Notes: a model not told the origin generated them from the sequence alone. A DNA stretch of 56,639 nt from Verrucomicrobiota bacterium (GCA_014382705.1 JACNJE010000114.1:1-56639); one strand, 5' to 3'. Positions 26,652 through 36,123 are shown, counted from the stretch's first letter. Numbers and translations: made by a program.

Positions 26652-26670
26652 CGATAAAATCGGTTGCCTT

Positions 26671-27945
26671 TCAGTCCGCCGTCAGCCGGTCCGGTTCCAG
26701 CTGGTTTCCCTGTCCGTCCAGCAGCGTGGCGCCCAACCCTTCGGGAGCCGGTGCAGCGAGCTTTTGGAAAAACGTGGGAAACGTCTTGCGAACGCAGGCG
26801 GGATTCTTGATGCGGATGCCCGGCACTTTCAATCCCAGAGTCGCAAAACACATCGCGACTCGGTGGTCATCGTGCGTCTCGATCGTTGCGCCGTGCAGTT
26901 GGCTGGGCGAGATTTCCAGCGTGTCGCCGCTCTCGACGACCGCCGCGCCGCACTGCGTCAGGCCCGTGCGCAGCGCCTCGACGCGCTCGCACTCCTGCAC
27001 GCGCAGCCGGCCCAAGTCGGTGAAGCGCACCGGCCGCTTGGCCAACGGCGCGATGGCAATCGCCGTCATGATGCTGTCGCCGAGATCGTCCGTCCGCGAA
27101 AAAGCACACGCCAGCGGCAGCTTGGCCGGGAATTCGGCATCGATCTGCCAGCCGGAGCTGGGCCAGCGCGCCACGGTCACCGGCCTCCCGCCGCTCGCCG
27201 ATAAAAGATGCCCCGCAGCCCAAAAGTAACTGCCGCCCGAGGCGTCCGGCTCGATGGCCAAGCGCCCGCCGCCATTCGGGAACGCCTCGATCAAGCCGCT
27301 GGTCATCACCACGTACGGCGACGCCGCGCCGCGTTCGCCGTCGATGCCGATTTGCCATCGGCCAAGCGCGGCGCCGAGCAGCAACGCCGAGGCGAACTGC
27401 GAACTCTCCCCGATGCTCACCCGGCAGCTTCCGCCGCTTGGCCCGCCGCCGTGAATCGTCACCGGCAATTTGTCCTTCCCCGAGTCGATGCGATAGCCCA
27501 GCTCGCGCAGCGCGTGCAGCAGCGCCGCCTGCGGTCGCTCGTGCATGCGCGGCACACCGGCGAGCCGGTAGACGCCTTGGCCAAGGCAGAGGAATGCCGT
27601 GAGAAAACGAGCCGCCGTGCCGGCGTTGCCGACGAACAACTCGAGCGGCTGCTCCGCCGTGCCGCCAGCCGGGATCGCTTGGCCAAGCCCGGTGACAACG
27701 AGCGTGCGGTTGCCCGGTTCGCCGGCGTCGGGCCGGACGTCGATCGCGTAGCCGAGCCGCCGCAGCGCCTCGACCATCACCCGCGTGTCCTCGCTCCACA
27801 ACGCGCCCTCGAGTGTCACGTCGCCCTTGGCCAAGGCGGCGAGAATGAGCGCGCGGTTTGTGATGCTCTTCGAGCCGGGCACGGTGATCTCCACCTCGGG
27901 CGCGGCGTCCAGCGGGACGATCTCGATGAGCTCGGGCAGCGGCAT
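26671..27945 (-). CDS. aroA: 3-phosphoshikimate 1-carboxyvinyltransferase (EPSP synthase)
   Basis: Transfers the enolpyruvyl group of PEP to shikimate-3-phosphate in aromatic amino-acid synthesis. The 424-residue product has GSKSITNRALIL near residue 24, the PEP-binding FVGNAGTAARF around 110, ESSQFASALL and the C-terminal HDDHRVAMCF. ATG 27945 begins right at homology, two bases after the tyrA stop, so tyrA and aroA are co-translated. Several palindrome-encoded segments (LGQAI, LAKG, LAKR) sit in surface-type positions. Confidence 0.94.
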   Translation of the reverse strand: MPLPELIEIVPLDAAPEVEITVPGSKSITNRALILAALAKGDVTLEGALWSEDTRVMVEALRRLGYAIDVRPDAGEPGNRTLVVTGLGQAIPAGGTAEQPLELFVGNAGTAARFLTAFLCLGQGVYRLAGVPRMHERPQAALLHALRELGYRIDSGKDKLPVTIHGGGPSGGSCRVSIGESSQFASALLLGAALGRWQIGIDGERGAASPYVVMTSGLIEAFPNGGGRLAIEPDASGGSYFWAAGHLLSASGGRPVTVARWPSSGWQIDAEFPAKLPLACAFSRTDDLGDSIMTAIAIAPLAKRPVRFTDLGRLRVQECERVEALRTGLTQCGAAVVESGDTLEISPSQLHGATIETHDDHRVAMCFATLGLKVPGIRIKNPACVRKTFPTFFQKLAAPAPEGLGATLLDGQGNQLEPDRLTAD

Positions 27946-27947
27946 CG

Positions 27948-28817
27948 TCAGTCGGTGGAATCGTTCCAGTGGTCCCGCGCTGTCTTGGCTCGTTGCAGCC
28001 AAGCCTCGATCGCTTCCGGCGAATCGCCGGCGATCAACCCGCGCAGTTGGCCCAGTTCGTCGGCGAACTCGTCGAGCGCGGCAAGAATGTCGCCGCGGTT
28101 CGAGCCGACGATGTCGCGCCACATCACCGGCGAACCGGCGGCCAGCCGCGTCATGTCGCGAAAGCCGCTCGCGCAAAGCTGCGCCTGTTCTTCTCCATGC
28201 TCGGCGTCGAGCACGCGCCCGGCCAGGGCCGAGGCCAGCAGATGCGGCAAGTGGCTGCAGCGGGCGACGAGCCGGTCGTGCGTGTCGGGCGGCATGACAA
28301 CCGGACGCGAGCCGAGGCCGGCCCAAAAATCGTTTACCGTGGCGAGTGCGTCGGCGTCGGTGTCACGGGTAGGTGTGACCACGCAGACGGTACCGTCGAA
28401 CAAGTCCGACCGCGCGGCGCTTGGCCCGGATTGGTCGCTGCCGGCCATCGGGTGGCTGCCGACGAAGGGGGCGTTCTTCCCGGCACAAAGCGGCGTTAAT
28501 TCGGCGACGAGCTGCCGTTTTGTGCTGCCGACATCGGTGATCACCGCGCCCGGCTTGAGGTCGGGCAGGATGCGCTTGGCCAAGCCGGCCATGCCGGAGA
28601 TGGGGGTGCACAGCACGATGAGATCAGCCGCAACGACGGCCTTGGCCGGGTCGAGTGTCACCTCGTCGGCGATGCCAAGCGCCTGACAATTGGCCACGCT
28701 CTCGGGACGGCGCACCAGCGCGGAGACGCGCTTGGCCAAGCCGCGCGCCCGCGCCGCCAAGCCGATCGAGCCACCGAGCAGGCCGGCCCCGATGATGGTG
28801 AGTTTGTCCAACGGCAC
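27948..28817 (-). CDS. tyrA: Prephenate/arogenate dehydrogenase
   Basis: Oxidative decarboxylation of prephenate (or arogenate) in tyrosine synthesis, NAD(P)-dependent. The 289-residue product has the Rossmann loop IIGAGLLGGSIG and the TyrA signature GSHPMAGSDQSG, then HDRLVARCSHLPHLLA. GTG 28817 is chosen because homology begins at once; the open frame reaches far upstream without homology. It is first of a four-gene operon and divergent from pyrH. LAKR and LAKRI are palindrome-encoded (near 28573 and 28729). Confidence 0.9.
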   Translation of the reverse strand: MPLDKLTIIGAGLLGGSIGLAARARGLAKRVSALVRRPESVANCQALGIADEVTLDPAKAVVAADLIVLCTPISGMAGLAKRILPDLKPGAVITDVGSTKRQLVAELTPLCAGKNAPFVGSHPMAGSDQSGPSAARSDLFDGTVCVVTPTRDTDADALATVNDFWAGLGSRPVVMPPDTHDRLVARCSHLPHLLASALAGRVLDAEHGEEQAQLCASGFRDMTRLAAGSPVMWRDIVGSNRGDILAALDEFADELGQLRGLIAGDSPEAIEAWLQRAKTARDHWNDSTD

Positions 28818-28962
28818 GCGGGCATTAAACCGGCGCAGCCGCCGGGAGTCGAGCAGAGTCGGGAATCGGGCCAAAAAGCCAGGTCCGCATTGACGCCGGG
28901 CGGGGTGGCCTGTTACACACCACACCCAGTTTGGCTGCGCCGGGAACGGCGACCGGACCGTG

Positions 28963-29718
28963 ATGAAAATCATGCCTGCAAAAAAGAAGACGACAAAAAA
29001 AACAGCCCGGCAAAAACCGAAATTCCGGCGTCTGCTGCTCAAGATCAGCGGCGAGGTGCTCGGCGGCAAAACGGGCGGCATCTGTCCCGAGTCCGTCCAC
29101 GACGTTGCGGCGCAGGTGCGCGAGGTGGCGCGGTTGGGCGTGCAGATTGGGGTCGTGGTCGGCGGCGGCAACATTTTTCGCGGCCTGCAGGGCAGCGAGA
29201 AGGGCATCGAGCGGGCCACCGGCGACTACATGGGCATGCTCGCCACGGTGATCAACTCGATGGCCCTGCAGGACGCCCTCGAGAAACAGGGCGTGGCGAC
29301 CCGCGTGCAGTCGGCGATCAGCATGTCGCAGGTGGCCGAGCCGTTCATCCGCCGCCGCGCCATGCGGCATTTGGAGAAGGGCCGCGTGGTGATCTTCGGC
29401 GGCGGCACCGGCAACCCGTACTGCTCCACCGACACGGCCGCCGCGCTGCGCGCCAACGAGATCGGTGCCGAGGTGATTCTGAAAGCCACAAAAGTCGACG
29501 GCATCTACGACAGCGACCCGAAGAAAAATCCCAACGCCAAGCGCTTCACCAAAATCAGCTACATCGACGCACTGCAGAAGCGGCTCAAGATCATGGACTC
29601 GACCGCGTTCTCGCTCTGCATGGACAACGGCATGCCGATCGTCGTCTTCGACCTCTTCAAGAAACACAACTTCCGCAAAATCATCCTCGGCGGCCGCGTC
29701 GGCACCCGGGTAAGTTGA
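28963..29718 (+). CDS. pyrH: UMP kinase
   Basis: Phosphorylates UMP to UDP with ATP; the bacterial enzyme is a cytoplasmic hexamer of amino-acid-kinase fold. The product of about 251 residues has [39 protein letters not shown] and the C-terminal [10 protein letters not shown]. The extra Lys-rich N-terminus ([14 protein letters not shown]) is unusual and basic. Start could be GTG 28960, ATG 28963 or ATG 28972. The pyrH-frr neighbour common elsewhere is missing; a convergent aldolase follows across a perfect palindrome copy (29733-29748). Confidence 0.92.
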   Translation: MKIMPAKKKTTKKTARQKPKFRRLLLKISGEVLGGKTGGICPESVHDVAAQVREVARLGVQIGVVVGGGNIFRGLQGSEKGIERATGDYMGMLATVINSMALQDALEKQGVATRVQSAISMSQVAEPFIRRRAMRHLEKGRVVIFGGGTGNPYCSTDTAAALRANEIGAEVILKATKVDGIYDSDPKKNPNAKRFTKISYIDALQKRLKIMDSTAFSLCMDNGMPIVVFDLFKKHNFRKIILGGRVGTRVS

Positions 29719-29753
29719 ACCGGCCGCCTACCGCGCTTGGCCAAGCGCGGCGA

Positions 29754-30566
29754 TCAAACAATCACCTCTCCCGTTGAAGTGCCGCCTGGCTGCAAGCCAA
29801 GCGATTCGCGGATCTCCGCCAGTTCGTCGCGGATGCCGTTTTTGAAAAAGAGGATGTCCGCCTTGTGGATGAGCAGGTTGGCTCCCATGTTGACGAACCG
29901 CGCCTGGCTGGCGATGTCGCCCCAGGCGTGAATCCCGGCCCCGACGCCCTTGGCCCGGGCCTTGGCAAAAATCGTCTCGGCCGTCTTTAGGAACGCCGGG
30001 TCGTCGTACTGCTCTGGCACGCCGAGGTTGGACGACAAATCGTGCGGCCCGATGAGCACCGAGTCGATCCCAGGCACGTCAAGGATGCGATCGAGATTTT
30101 CGACCGCCGGCACGCTTTCGATGTTGATGATGAGCAGATTGTCTTGATTGAAACCGGGCGTGTAATCCGCGAGGCCGCCGGGGAGCGGTTCGCCGGCGAG
30201 AGCGTTGTTGAGGCGCTGGCCCTTGAGTGGGCGGAGCTTTGTTGCACCGCGAAGTTGCTGCACCTGATCGACCTGCTCAATGTACGGCGCGACGACTCCG
30301 GCCGCGCCGTCATCCAGCACCATCGTCGCCTCGTACGGCGAAGGGGAGACGGTGCGCACCAGCGGCGGCAACCCCATCGCGGCGTACGTGCGGCACATCC
30401 ACGAAACCTGACTGCGATCCAGCGCAATGTGCTCGGTGTCGATGAACACGAAATCGAGTCCGCAGTCGCTCAGCACTTTCGGCCAGAACGGCGACGGTGA
30501 AACGATCAACGTGCCGAAAACCGGCCCGCCGTCATGAAGCGCATTTTTTAGTTCAACGGGTGTCAT
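29754..30566 (-). CDS. HpcH/HpaI-family aldolase
   Basis: A class II, metal-dependent pyruvate aldolase (2-keto-3-deoxy acid type) of 270 residues. It shows FGTLIVSPSP, FIDTEHIALD (family EH pair), then PLVRT, the metal-binding Glu in IINIESVPAVENL, and IGPHDLSSNLG with the metal Asp. It likely splits a 2-keto-3-deoxy sugar acid to pyruvate plus aldehyde. It is last in a convergent-side set with two oxidoreductases (30568-32590), 1 bp from the upstream stop, which suggests catabolism of a sugar acid or inositol-like compound. Substrate not determined. Confidence 0.85.
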   Translation of the reverse strand: MTPVELKNALHDGGPVFGTLIVSPSPFWPKVLSDCGLDFVFIDTEHIALDRSQVSWMCRTYAAMGLPPLVRTVSPSPYEATMVLDDGAAGVVAPYIEQVDQVQQLRGATKLRPLKGQRLNNALAGEPLPGGLADYTPGFNQDNLLIINIESVPAVENLDRILDVPGIDSVLIGPHDLSSNLGVPEQYDDPAFLKTAETIFAKARAKGVGAGIHAWGDIASQARFVNMGANLLIHKADILFFKNGIRDELAEIRESLGLQPGGTSTGEVIV

Positions 30567-30567
30567 T

Positions 30568-31674
30568 TTAATGGGTTATCTCGACCGGTTGGCCGGTTTT
30601 GCCGGACTCAACGGCGGCGAACACCGTCGCGGCGATGTCGCGGCCGTTCTGCGCGTTGAGGATCGGCTCGCTGCCAGTGTCGAGTGCTCGCGCGAAATCG
30701 TCCATCAACAGAAAATCGTTTTCGTTGGCGATGCGTTCGTTTTTGAATTCCAACGGCGGCTGGTCTCGGTAATGGATGCTGACTTCCGGCCGCGCCTCGG
30801 TGATCACCAACCCGCCCTTCGAACCGATGGCGTGAATTTTAATTTCGCCGATGTCTGGATGGCTCGCCGCGCCGATCCGGCCGATGCAGAGTGAGCCCAC
30901 GATTCCCTCGCCCATCTCCAGCGACACGGTGGCGAGGTCGTCCACGTTGTTGTCGGCGTTTGCTTGATGAAAATGTGTCGCCGTACGGGCGAAGACTCGC
31001 TGCACATTTTGGCCGGTCAAAAGATGAATGTACCCGAGCGGATAGATGCCTTCGATCTCCAGTTCGCCCATCGCCTCCACGCCGACGCCGCCGTCGGAGC
31101 CGTCCGCGTGCGCCTCCATCTGCCGGTCGAGCCAGTTGATCGGGGGATCGCCCTCCCTGCGCGTGCCCTTGGGCGGCCCGGCGTCTTTCGAAAAATAAAA
31201 GTCCACATGAATTGCCTGCAGTTCCCCGATGGCCCCGTTGGCGATCGCATCCTTTGCCTGAATCACCGCCGGCAGATAGTTCCGGTTCCAGAGCATAAAT
31301 TTCACATTGTTGCGCCGTACCGCCTCAACCAATCGATCGCATTCCGAAAGGCGGGTGGACATCGGCTTGTCGGCGATCACGTGCAGCCCGGCGTCTGACG
31401 CGCGCACACCGAGGTCGCAGTGCCGCTCGGCCTCGGGGCTGACCGCCGCCAAGTCGAGATCGTACTCGGCGATCGCCTTGGCCACATCGCGCACGTACGG
31501 GATGCCAAATTCGTCCGCGAACTTTTGGTTGCGCTCGTGCACCCAGTCCGGCTGATTGGCATCGTCCGCCACCACGATCAGTTCGAATCGCGGATGCGCC
31601 GCCACGGCTCGCGGCAGATAACAATGCTTCACCACGCTGAACACCCCGGCTCGAAAAGTTTTCGTCTCCGCCAT
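30568..31674 (-). CDS. Gfo/Idh/MocA-family oxidoreductase
   Basis: A cytoplasmic NAD(P)-dependent sugar/cyclitol dehydrogenase of 368 residues. An N-terminal Rossmann region begins AGVFSVVKHCYLPRAVAAHP, where the usual G-x-G loop is reduced. ADKPMSTRLSEC supplies the conserved DKP/EKP lysine. The C-terminal domain includes VGVEAMGELEIEG and a GDIG-like end. ATG 31674 has AAGGAAGG about 9 bases upstream; it is one base after the upstream stop, so the genes are coupled. An earlier in-frame ATG (31698) overlaps the previous gene. Substrate unknown. Confidence 0.82.
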   Translation of the reverse strand: MAETKTFRAGVFSVVKHCYLPRAVAAHPRFELIVVADDANQPDWVHERNQKFADEFGIPYVRDVAKAIAEYDLDLAAVSPEAERHCDLGVRASDAGLHVIADKPMSTRLSECDRLVEAVRRNNVKFMLWNRNYLPAVIQAKDAIANGAIGELQAIHVDFYFSKDAGPPKGTRREGDPPINWLDRQMEAHADGSDGGVGVEAMGELEIEGIYPLGYIHLLTGQNVQRVFARTATHFHQANADNNVDDLATVSLEMGEGIVGSLCIGRIGAASHPDIGEIKIHAIGSKGGLVITEARPEVSIHYRDQPPLEFKNERIANENDFLLMDDFARALDTGSEPILNAQNGRDIAATVFAAVESGKTGQPVEITH

Positions 31675-31675
31675 G

Positions 31676-32590
31676 TCAGTTGCCTTCCTTTCTGCCAATC
31701 ACCTGTTGGCTTTCGGCTGATTCCAAAACCTGCGCCACGACGGCCATCGCCTGTTCTGTGTCGGCAGGCGTCACGCTTGGCTCGCGTTGCTCGCCGATGG
31801 CATCGACAAACTCCTGCAACTGGCCAACCAGATCGGCCCGGCCCTGGCTGGCGCGGAGCGCGTTCGGCTGCCCGCCGCCGTAGAGCAGGTTCATGTTGTG
31901 ATGATCGTCCGCGTAGGCCGCGCCCGTGCCGCCGATCATCGTCAGCGAAAAATAATCGCCCCCGCTTGGCAGCGACGCGGCGACATCGATCATCGCCATG
32001 CCGTCATTCGCAAACCCAAGATGAAACTGGATGTAATCCGGATTGGCCGCGGACTGAAGCGACCACACCGTCTCCGGCGCGCCGCCGAACAGCCAGCAGG
32101 CGAGATCGGCGTCCGGTAAAATGCGCTCGGCGAGCGAGTCGGCGTCTGCGCCGGGCGGCAGCCAGCGATGAATGCGAAGCAGTCCCGCTTGGCCAAGTTT
32201 GCCGGCGTCGAGGCTCCGCTTGACCGATTGAATCGACGGCATGAATCGCCACGGCTGCGCCGGCATCAGCAGCGCGTCCGCTTGACCAAGCGTGTTGAAA
32301 CCGTCACCCACCACGCCGGCGAGAACCGGTTTTCCAAGTGCGGAAGCGGCCTTGGCCAAGCGCCCCGCCTCCGCTTGGCCGGCGTCGATCACCACAGCGT
32401 CGAACGCCTCCTTTTGATCGGTGAACAGCGCCTCGGCCGATGCGGCTTCCTGCACTGGGCCAAGCGCTTGGCCGGTGCCGCCCGAGTTCACCGGCGCGTA
32501 CGCAGCCCAAGCCGCCCGATGCAGCCGGGTGCTCAGGGCGCCGTAGGTTTCCGCCATTTCGGTTGAGCTAATGAGAGCTAGGCGAATCAT
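31676..32590 (-). CDS. Gfo/Idh/MocA-like protein, divergent N-terminus
   Basis: A 304-residue relative of the preceding oxidoreductase. The N-terminal half lacks a clear dinucleotide loop (starts IRLALISSTEMAETYG) and the EKP/DKP motif is not obvious. The second half has the family layout (DADLACWLFGG, FHLGFANDGMAMIDVAASLPSG). It may be a non-catalytic or differently bound partner of the 368-residue enzyme. Palindrome-encoded LGQA, LGQP and LAKA occur three or four times. First gene of the leftward set, divergent from the MFS transporter. Confidence 0.65.
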   Translation of the reverse strand: MIRLALISSTEMAETYGALSTRLHRAAWAAYAPVNSGGTGQALGPVQEAASAEALFTDQKEAFDAVVIDAGQAEAGRLAKAASALGKPVLAGVVGDGFNTLGQADALLMPAQPWRFMPSIQSVKRSLDAGKLGQAGLLRIHRWLPPGADADSLAERILPDADLACWLFGGAPETVWSLQSAANPDYIQFHLGFANDGMAMIDVAASLPSGGDYFSLTMIGGTGAAYADDHHNMNLLYGGGQPNALRASQGRADLVGQLQEFVDAIGEQREPSVTPADTEQAMAVVAQVLESAESQQVIGRKEGN

Positions 32591-32713
32591 ATTTGTTTCG
32601 TCAAAATAATTGGGGCGGGAAATGTCTCACGCCATATGCAGCGGGCCAAACCAATTTGTTGCACCGCCACAAACTTGGGCGCATGGTCTGCGGCCACCAA
32701 CCAAAGTCGAATT

Positions 32714-34093
32714 GTGCCAAATCCAAACTCGAACTCCACCAACACACTGACGCAGGCCGGGCGTTACCTGATCGTCATCTCCGCATTCCTAGGCTGGTTC
32801 TTTGCCGGATGGCATCTGGGCATAAACTCCCTCGCGATGGGTTCGGCCGCAAAGGATTTGTTGCGTGACACCGGCCAGTACGAGGTGGTTGAGGCGGACC
32901 GGGAAATTGCAAAGGCGGAATTCGAAAAAACCGGCGAAGGGGACCTCGAAGCGCTCGCCAAGGTCGCTGCCGACAATCGGCTCAAAACGGACAGCAGCAC
33001 TTGGTTCGGTTTCTACGTTTGCGCCCTGTTGTTCGGCGGAGCTGCGGGCGGGCTTGTGTTCGGAAGGATTGGCGACCGGTTCGGGAGGGTGAAGGGCATG
33101 ACGGCTGCGATCTGTTGTTACTCCGGCATGTCGCTGATCGCGTACACGGTCAATTCCCCGATGGAACTGTTTGTCATGCGATTCCTTGTTTGCATGGGCA
33201 TGGGTGGCATGTGGCCCAACGGCGTGGCACTAATGAGTGAAGTGTGGTCCGGTGTCTCGCGGCCGCTGCTCGCCGGCGTCATCGGCACGGCGGCAAACAT
33301 CGGAATATTCGTGGTTGCCAGCATCGGCAAGTATGCCCGCGAGGTCACGGTTGACGATTGGCGTTGGGTGATGTTGCTCGGTGGCGCACCGATCGTGCTC
33401 GGCATATTGATCCCGTTCATCGTGCCGGAGTCCCCGCGTTGGCTGGCGCAAAAAGACGGCGGCGGCTCAGACAGTAAAAAACCGCAAGTGGGCAGTGCCG
33501 AGATTTTTCGATCGGCCCTGCTGCCGGTGACATTGATTGGGATCTTGCTCGCAACCGTCCCGTTGTTCGGTTCATGGGGCAGTTCCAATTGGGCCGTCAA
33601 GTGGGCTGAGGATGCGGGGTCGGACGGGTTGAAGGCACAGGTCATCATGTGGCGCTCGCTGCCGGGCATCGTCGGCAGTTTTCTCGGGGGCTGGGTCGCG
33701 AGTCTCGCCGGCCGCCGGCGCAGTTACCTGTTGAACTGCCTCATCTGCCTCGCCAGCGCCCAGTGCATGTTTTGGTTTTCCAGCCCGACCGAGCCGGGGA
33801 TGTTCCTCGTCTGGACGGCCGTGCTTGGATTCTTCAGCGGCATTTTTTTCGGTTGGCTGCCGTTGTTTCTCCCGGAACTGTTTGTCACCCGCGTGCGCTC
33901 GGTCGGGGCCGGCGTCTGCTTCAATTTCGGCCGCATCATCACCGCGGTCACCGTGTTCATCACCGCTGGCCTTATCGCGTATTTTGACAACGACTTCCGG
34001 CAAATTGGGCAGATCACCAGCCTGATTTATCTTTTTGGTGCGATCGGGATTCTACTGATGCCCAAGGGAGTTGAGGGGAAGATCAAGGATTAG
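32714..34093 (+). CDS. Major facilitator superfamily transporter
   Basis: A 12-helix inner-membrane transporter of about 459 residues, sugar/organic-acid porter-like. The loop 2-3 motif reads GGLVFGRIGDRFGRVKG, as in the MFS consensus G-x3-D-R-x-G-R. WPNGVALMSEVW and the PESPRWL stretch between helices 6 and 7 are typical of the sugar/aromatic-acid porters. An insert of about 40 charged residues (TGQYEVVEADREIAK) separates helices 1 and 2 and is not standard. GTG 32714 is preferred; ATG 32636 adds 26 unconvincing residues. It probably imports the substrate of the surrounding dehydrogenases. Confidence 0.83.
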   Translation: MPNPNSNSTNTLTQAGRYLIVISAFLGWFFAGWHLGINSLAMGSAAKDLLRDTGQYEVVEADREIAKAEFEKTGEGDLEALAKVAADNRLKTDSSTWFGFYVCALLFGGAAGGLVFGRIGDRFGRVKGMTAAICCYSGMSLIAYTVNSPMELFVMRFLVCMGMGGMWPNGVALMSEVWSGVSRPLLAGVIGTAANIGIFVVASIGKYAREVTVDDWRWVMLLGGAPIVLGILIPFIVPESPRWLAQKDGGGSDSKKPQVGSAEIFRSALLPVTLIGILLATVPLFGSWGSSNWAVKWAEDAGSDGLKAQVIMWRSLPGIVGSFLGGWVASLAGRRRSYLLNCLICLASAQCMFWFSSPTEPGMFLVWTAVLGFFSGIFFGWLPLFLPELFVTRVRSVGAGVCFNFGRIITAVTVFITAGLIAYFDNDFRQIGQITSLIYLFGAIGILLMPKGVEGKIKD

Positions 34094-34111
34094 CGCGGAC
34101 GCTTGGGAATC

Positions 34112-34966
34112 ATGGTGCAACGGGTTGGCATTATCGGCGTGGGTTTGCTGGGTGGGGCGCTTGGCCAGCGCTTGGCCAAGCAGGGTTGGGAGGTGTTCGG
34201 GCATGACCCCGCTTTCACGGCTGTTGAAGGACTCACGATTTGTCCGACTGCGGTCGAGGTGGCCGAACGATGCGACACAATCCTGCTTTCGCTCCCGTCC
34301 AGCTCAGTCGCGGCCGGGGTGATCGAGGCGCTTGGCCAAGCGGTGACGGCACGGCACTGTTTTCTCGACACCACCACCGGCCAACCGGGCGAGATGGAAG
34401 CGCTTGGCCAAGCGCTGGCCAAGCGCGACGCTGCGTACCTCGAGGCCAATGTGGCCGGCTCCAGCGAATTGGCCAAGCGCGGTGACGCTGCGCTGTTCCT
34501 TGGCGGGTCAACCGAAACGATCGACCGCTGCCAACCCCTGCTCGCCGCCTTGGCGGCCAAGCGCTTTCACGTGGGGCCGGTGGGGGGCGCCTCGCGATTC
34601 AAGCTGGTGCACAACCTGATTCTTGGCCTGAACCGAGCAGCGCTTGCCGAAGGCTTGGCCTTTGCAGAAACGCTTGGCTTTAACGCAGCCGATGCGGTCG
34701 AAATCCTTCGCGATACCCCGGCCACCTCGGCGGCTTTGGAGGCCAAGGGCGGCAAAATGGCCAAGGCCGATTACGAACCTCCGCAGGCCCGTTTGGCTCA
34801 ACATCTCAAGGATGTGCGACTGATCCGGCAACTGGCCGATGCGGCTGGTGCGAACACGCCGCTGAGTTCCGTCCACCAGTCACTGCTCGAACGCGCCGAG
34901 GCACTGGGCTACGGCGAGTCGGACAACTCCGCCGTGATCGAAGCGTTGCGCTGCAGCAATTTGTGA
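34112..34966 (+). CDS. Beta-hydroxyacid dehydrogenase family (3-hydroxyisobutyrate dehydrogenase-like)
   Basis: An NAD(P)-dependent oxidoreductase of 284 residues. Rossmann loop GIIGVGLLGGALG, substrate-binding DTTTGQPGEME (D-x-S/T-T family pattern) and catalytic Lys in SRFKLVHNLI (K-x4-N). Two domains as in 3-hydroxyisobutyrate and tartronate-semialdehyde reductases. This gene carries the highest density of the iterated palindrome: four full cores (34175, 34333, 34404, 34469 regions) and several one-base variants, coding LGQRLAKQ, LGQAV, LGQALAKR and LAKR. ATG 34112 is chosen over TTG 34103. Stop overlaps the next start. Confidence 0.85.
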   Translation: MVQRVGIIGVGLLGGALGQRLAKQGWEVFGHDPAFTAVEGLTICPTAVEVAERCDTILLSLPSSSVAAGVIEALGQAVTARHCFLDTTTGQPGEMEALGQALAKRDAAYLEANVAGSSELAKRGDAALFLGGSTETIDRCQPLLAALAAKRFHVGPVGGASRFKLVHNLILGLNRAALAEGLAFAETLGFNAADAVEILRDTPATSAALEAKGGKMAKADYEPPQARLAQHLKDVRLIRQLADAAGANTPLSSVHQSLLERAEALGYGESDNSAVIEALRCSNL

Positions 34967-36123
34967 TTGAACCGGCCTCGCCGCAAGGCTATCACCGCCG
35001 CGTGAACCCGGACAACGAATCCAACTCGGGAGAGCTTCAATTCAACGTCGGCGTGATCGGGGCGACCGGCTACATCGGCGCGCCGTACCGTGCGGAGATC
35101 CGCGAGGCAACCGGTGCAAGGATTGTCGCGTTGTGCGCCCGCCGGCGTGAACTGCTTGATCAGGCGGGGGAGGAGGATGGTGCCGGGTTGCTGACCGATA
35201 ACTGGCGTGAGGTTGTCAGTCATCCGGATGTCAACTTTGTCATCGTCGCCACGCCGGATGCGCTGCATCACGAGGCGGTGATGGCCTGCGCCGAGGCCGG
35301 GAAACACCTGCTCTGCGAAAAACCGGTCGGCGTCAACGCCTCCGAGGCTTACGAGATGTGGGCGGCGTACCGGGATGCCGGGCTGGCGCATTACGTCCCG
35401 TTCTGGACGCGCTTTTGCGCGCCGTTCGTGCGTGCTCGCGAGTTGCTCGAGTCCGGCTTGTTGGGCGAGATTCGCGGCGTGGTTTATCGCTGGCACAATC
35501 CGCGCCCGGACGACATGCCGCTCACGTGGCGAGATGACGCCGGATTGTCGGCGGCAGGCAGCATTGCTGACGTCGGCTCGCACGCCTACGACATGATGCG
35601 CTGGCTGTTGGGCCGCGAGGCCGTGCGGGTGCAGGCGCACGCTGACACGGTCACCCCGGCCCGGGCCGATCTGGGTGCGATCAACCTCACCGAGGCGCTC
35701 GGCCAGGCGGGCGGCCAGGCGGCCGCGTCCAGGCGCAGCGGAGAGACGTTCGACTATGCGAGCGTGGCGTGGGAGTTTGACGATGGTGCCGTGGCGACGC
35801 TGGTGCTGTCGCACACACCGTTTTTCCGGAAAGGCATCGCGCCGGAGCTGGAATTGCACGGCACCAAGGCGTCGCTTGGCCTGGATCGCTTGAGCGGAAA
35901 CCTGACCCTGGCCAAGCCGGACGCGCCGGTGGAGATCATCGCCAACGTGGCGGACAACGGTTTTGGCAACCGGTTTGAGAAACATGTTTTCCCCAGTCTG
36001 CGCCAGGCGCTCAGCGGGGAGGCAACCGGCCATCCCGACCTGAAGGACGGTTGGCGCGTGCAGCTTTTCACCGACGCGGCCGCCCGCTCGGCCCGCTCCG
36101 GCCGCTGGGAAACCGTGGAGTAG
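34963..36123 (+). CDS. Gfo/Idh/MocA-family oxidoreductase
   Basis: A third oxidoreductase of the family, 386 residues, better preserved than the two leftward ones: GVIGATGYIGAPY dinucleotide loop, then EKPVGVNASEA with the conserved EKP lysine, and the second-domain DVGSHAYDMMRWL pattern (Asp and His). GTG 34963 overlaps the previous stop as GTGA; GTG 35002 would trim 13 residues and is also possible. With the MFS gene and the beta-hydroxyacid dehydrogenase it forms a rightward operon facing away from the aldolase set. Likely one catabolic module; substrate unknown. Confidence 0.85.
   Translation: MIEPASPQGYHRRVNPDNESNSGELQFNVGVIGATGYIGAPYRAEIREATGARIVALCARRRELLDQAGEEDGAGLLTDNWREVVSHPDVNFVIVATPDALHHEAVMACAEAGKHLLCEKPVGVNASEAYEMWAAYRDAGLAHYVPFWTRFCAPFVRARELLESGLLGEIRGVVYRWHNPRPDDMPLTWRDDAGLSAAGSIADVGSHAYDMMRWLLGREAVRVQAHADTVTPARADLGAINLTEALGQAGGQAAASRRSGETFDYASVAWEFDDGAVATLVLSHTPFFRKGIAPELELHGTKASLGLDRLSGNLTLAKPDAPVEIIANVADNGFGNRFEKHVFPSLRQALSGEATGHPDLKDGWRVQLFTDAAARSARSGRWETVE

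Noticed and set aside
27208..28686. 492-codon plus-strand frame across aroA and tyrA
   Set aside because: Antisense to two clear metabolic genes.
34090..34560. 156-codon minus-strand frame opposite the beta-hydroxyacid dehydrogenase
   Set aside because: Shadow rich in AWPSA, generated by the palindrome in the third phase.
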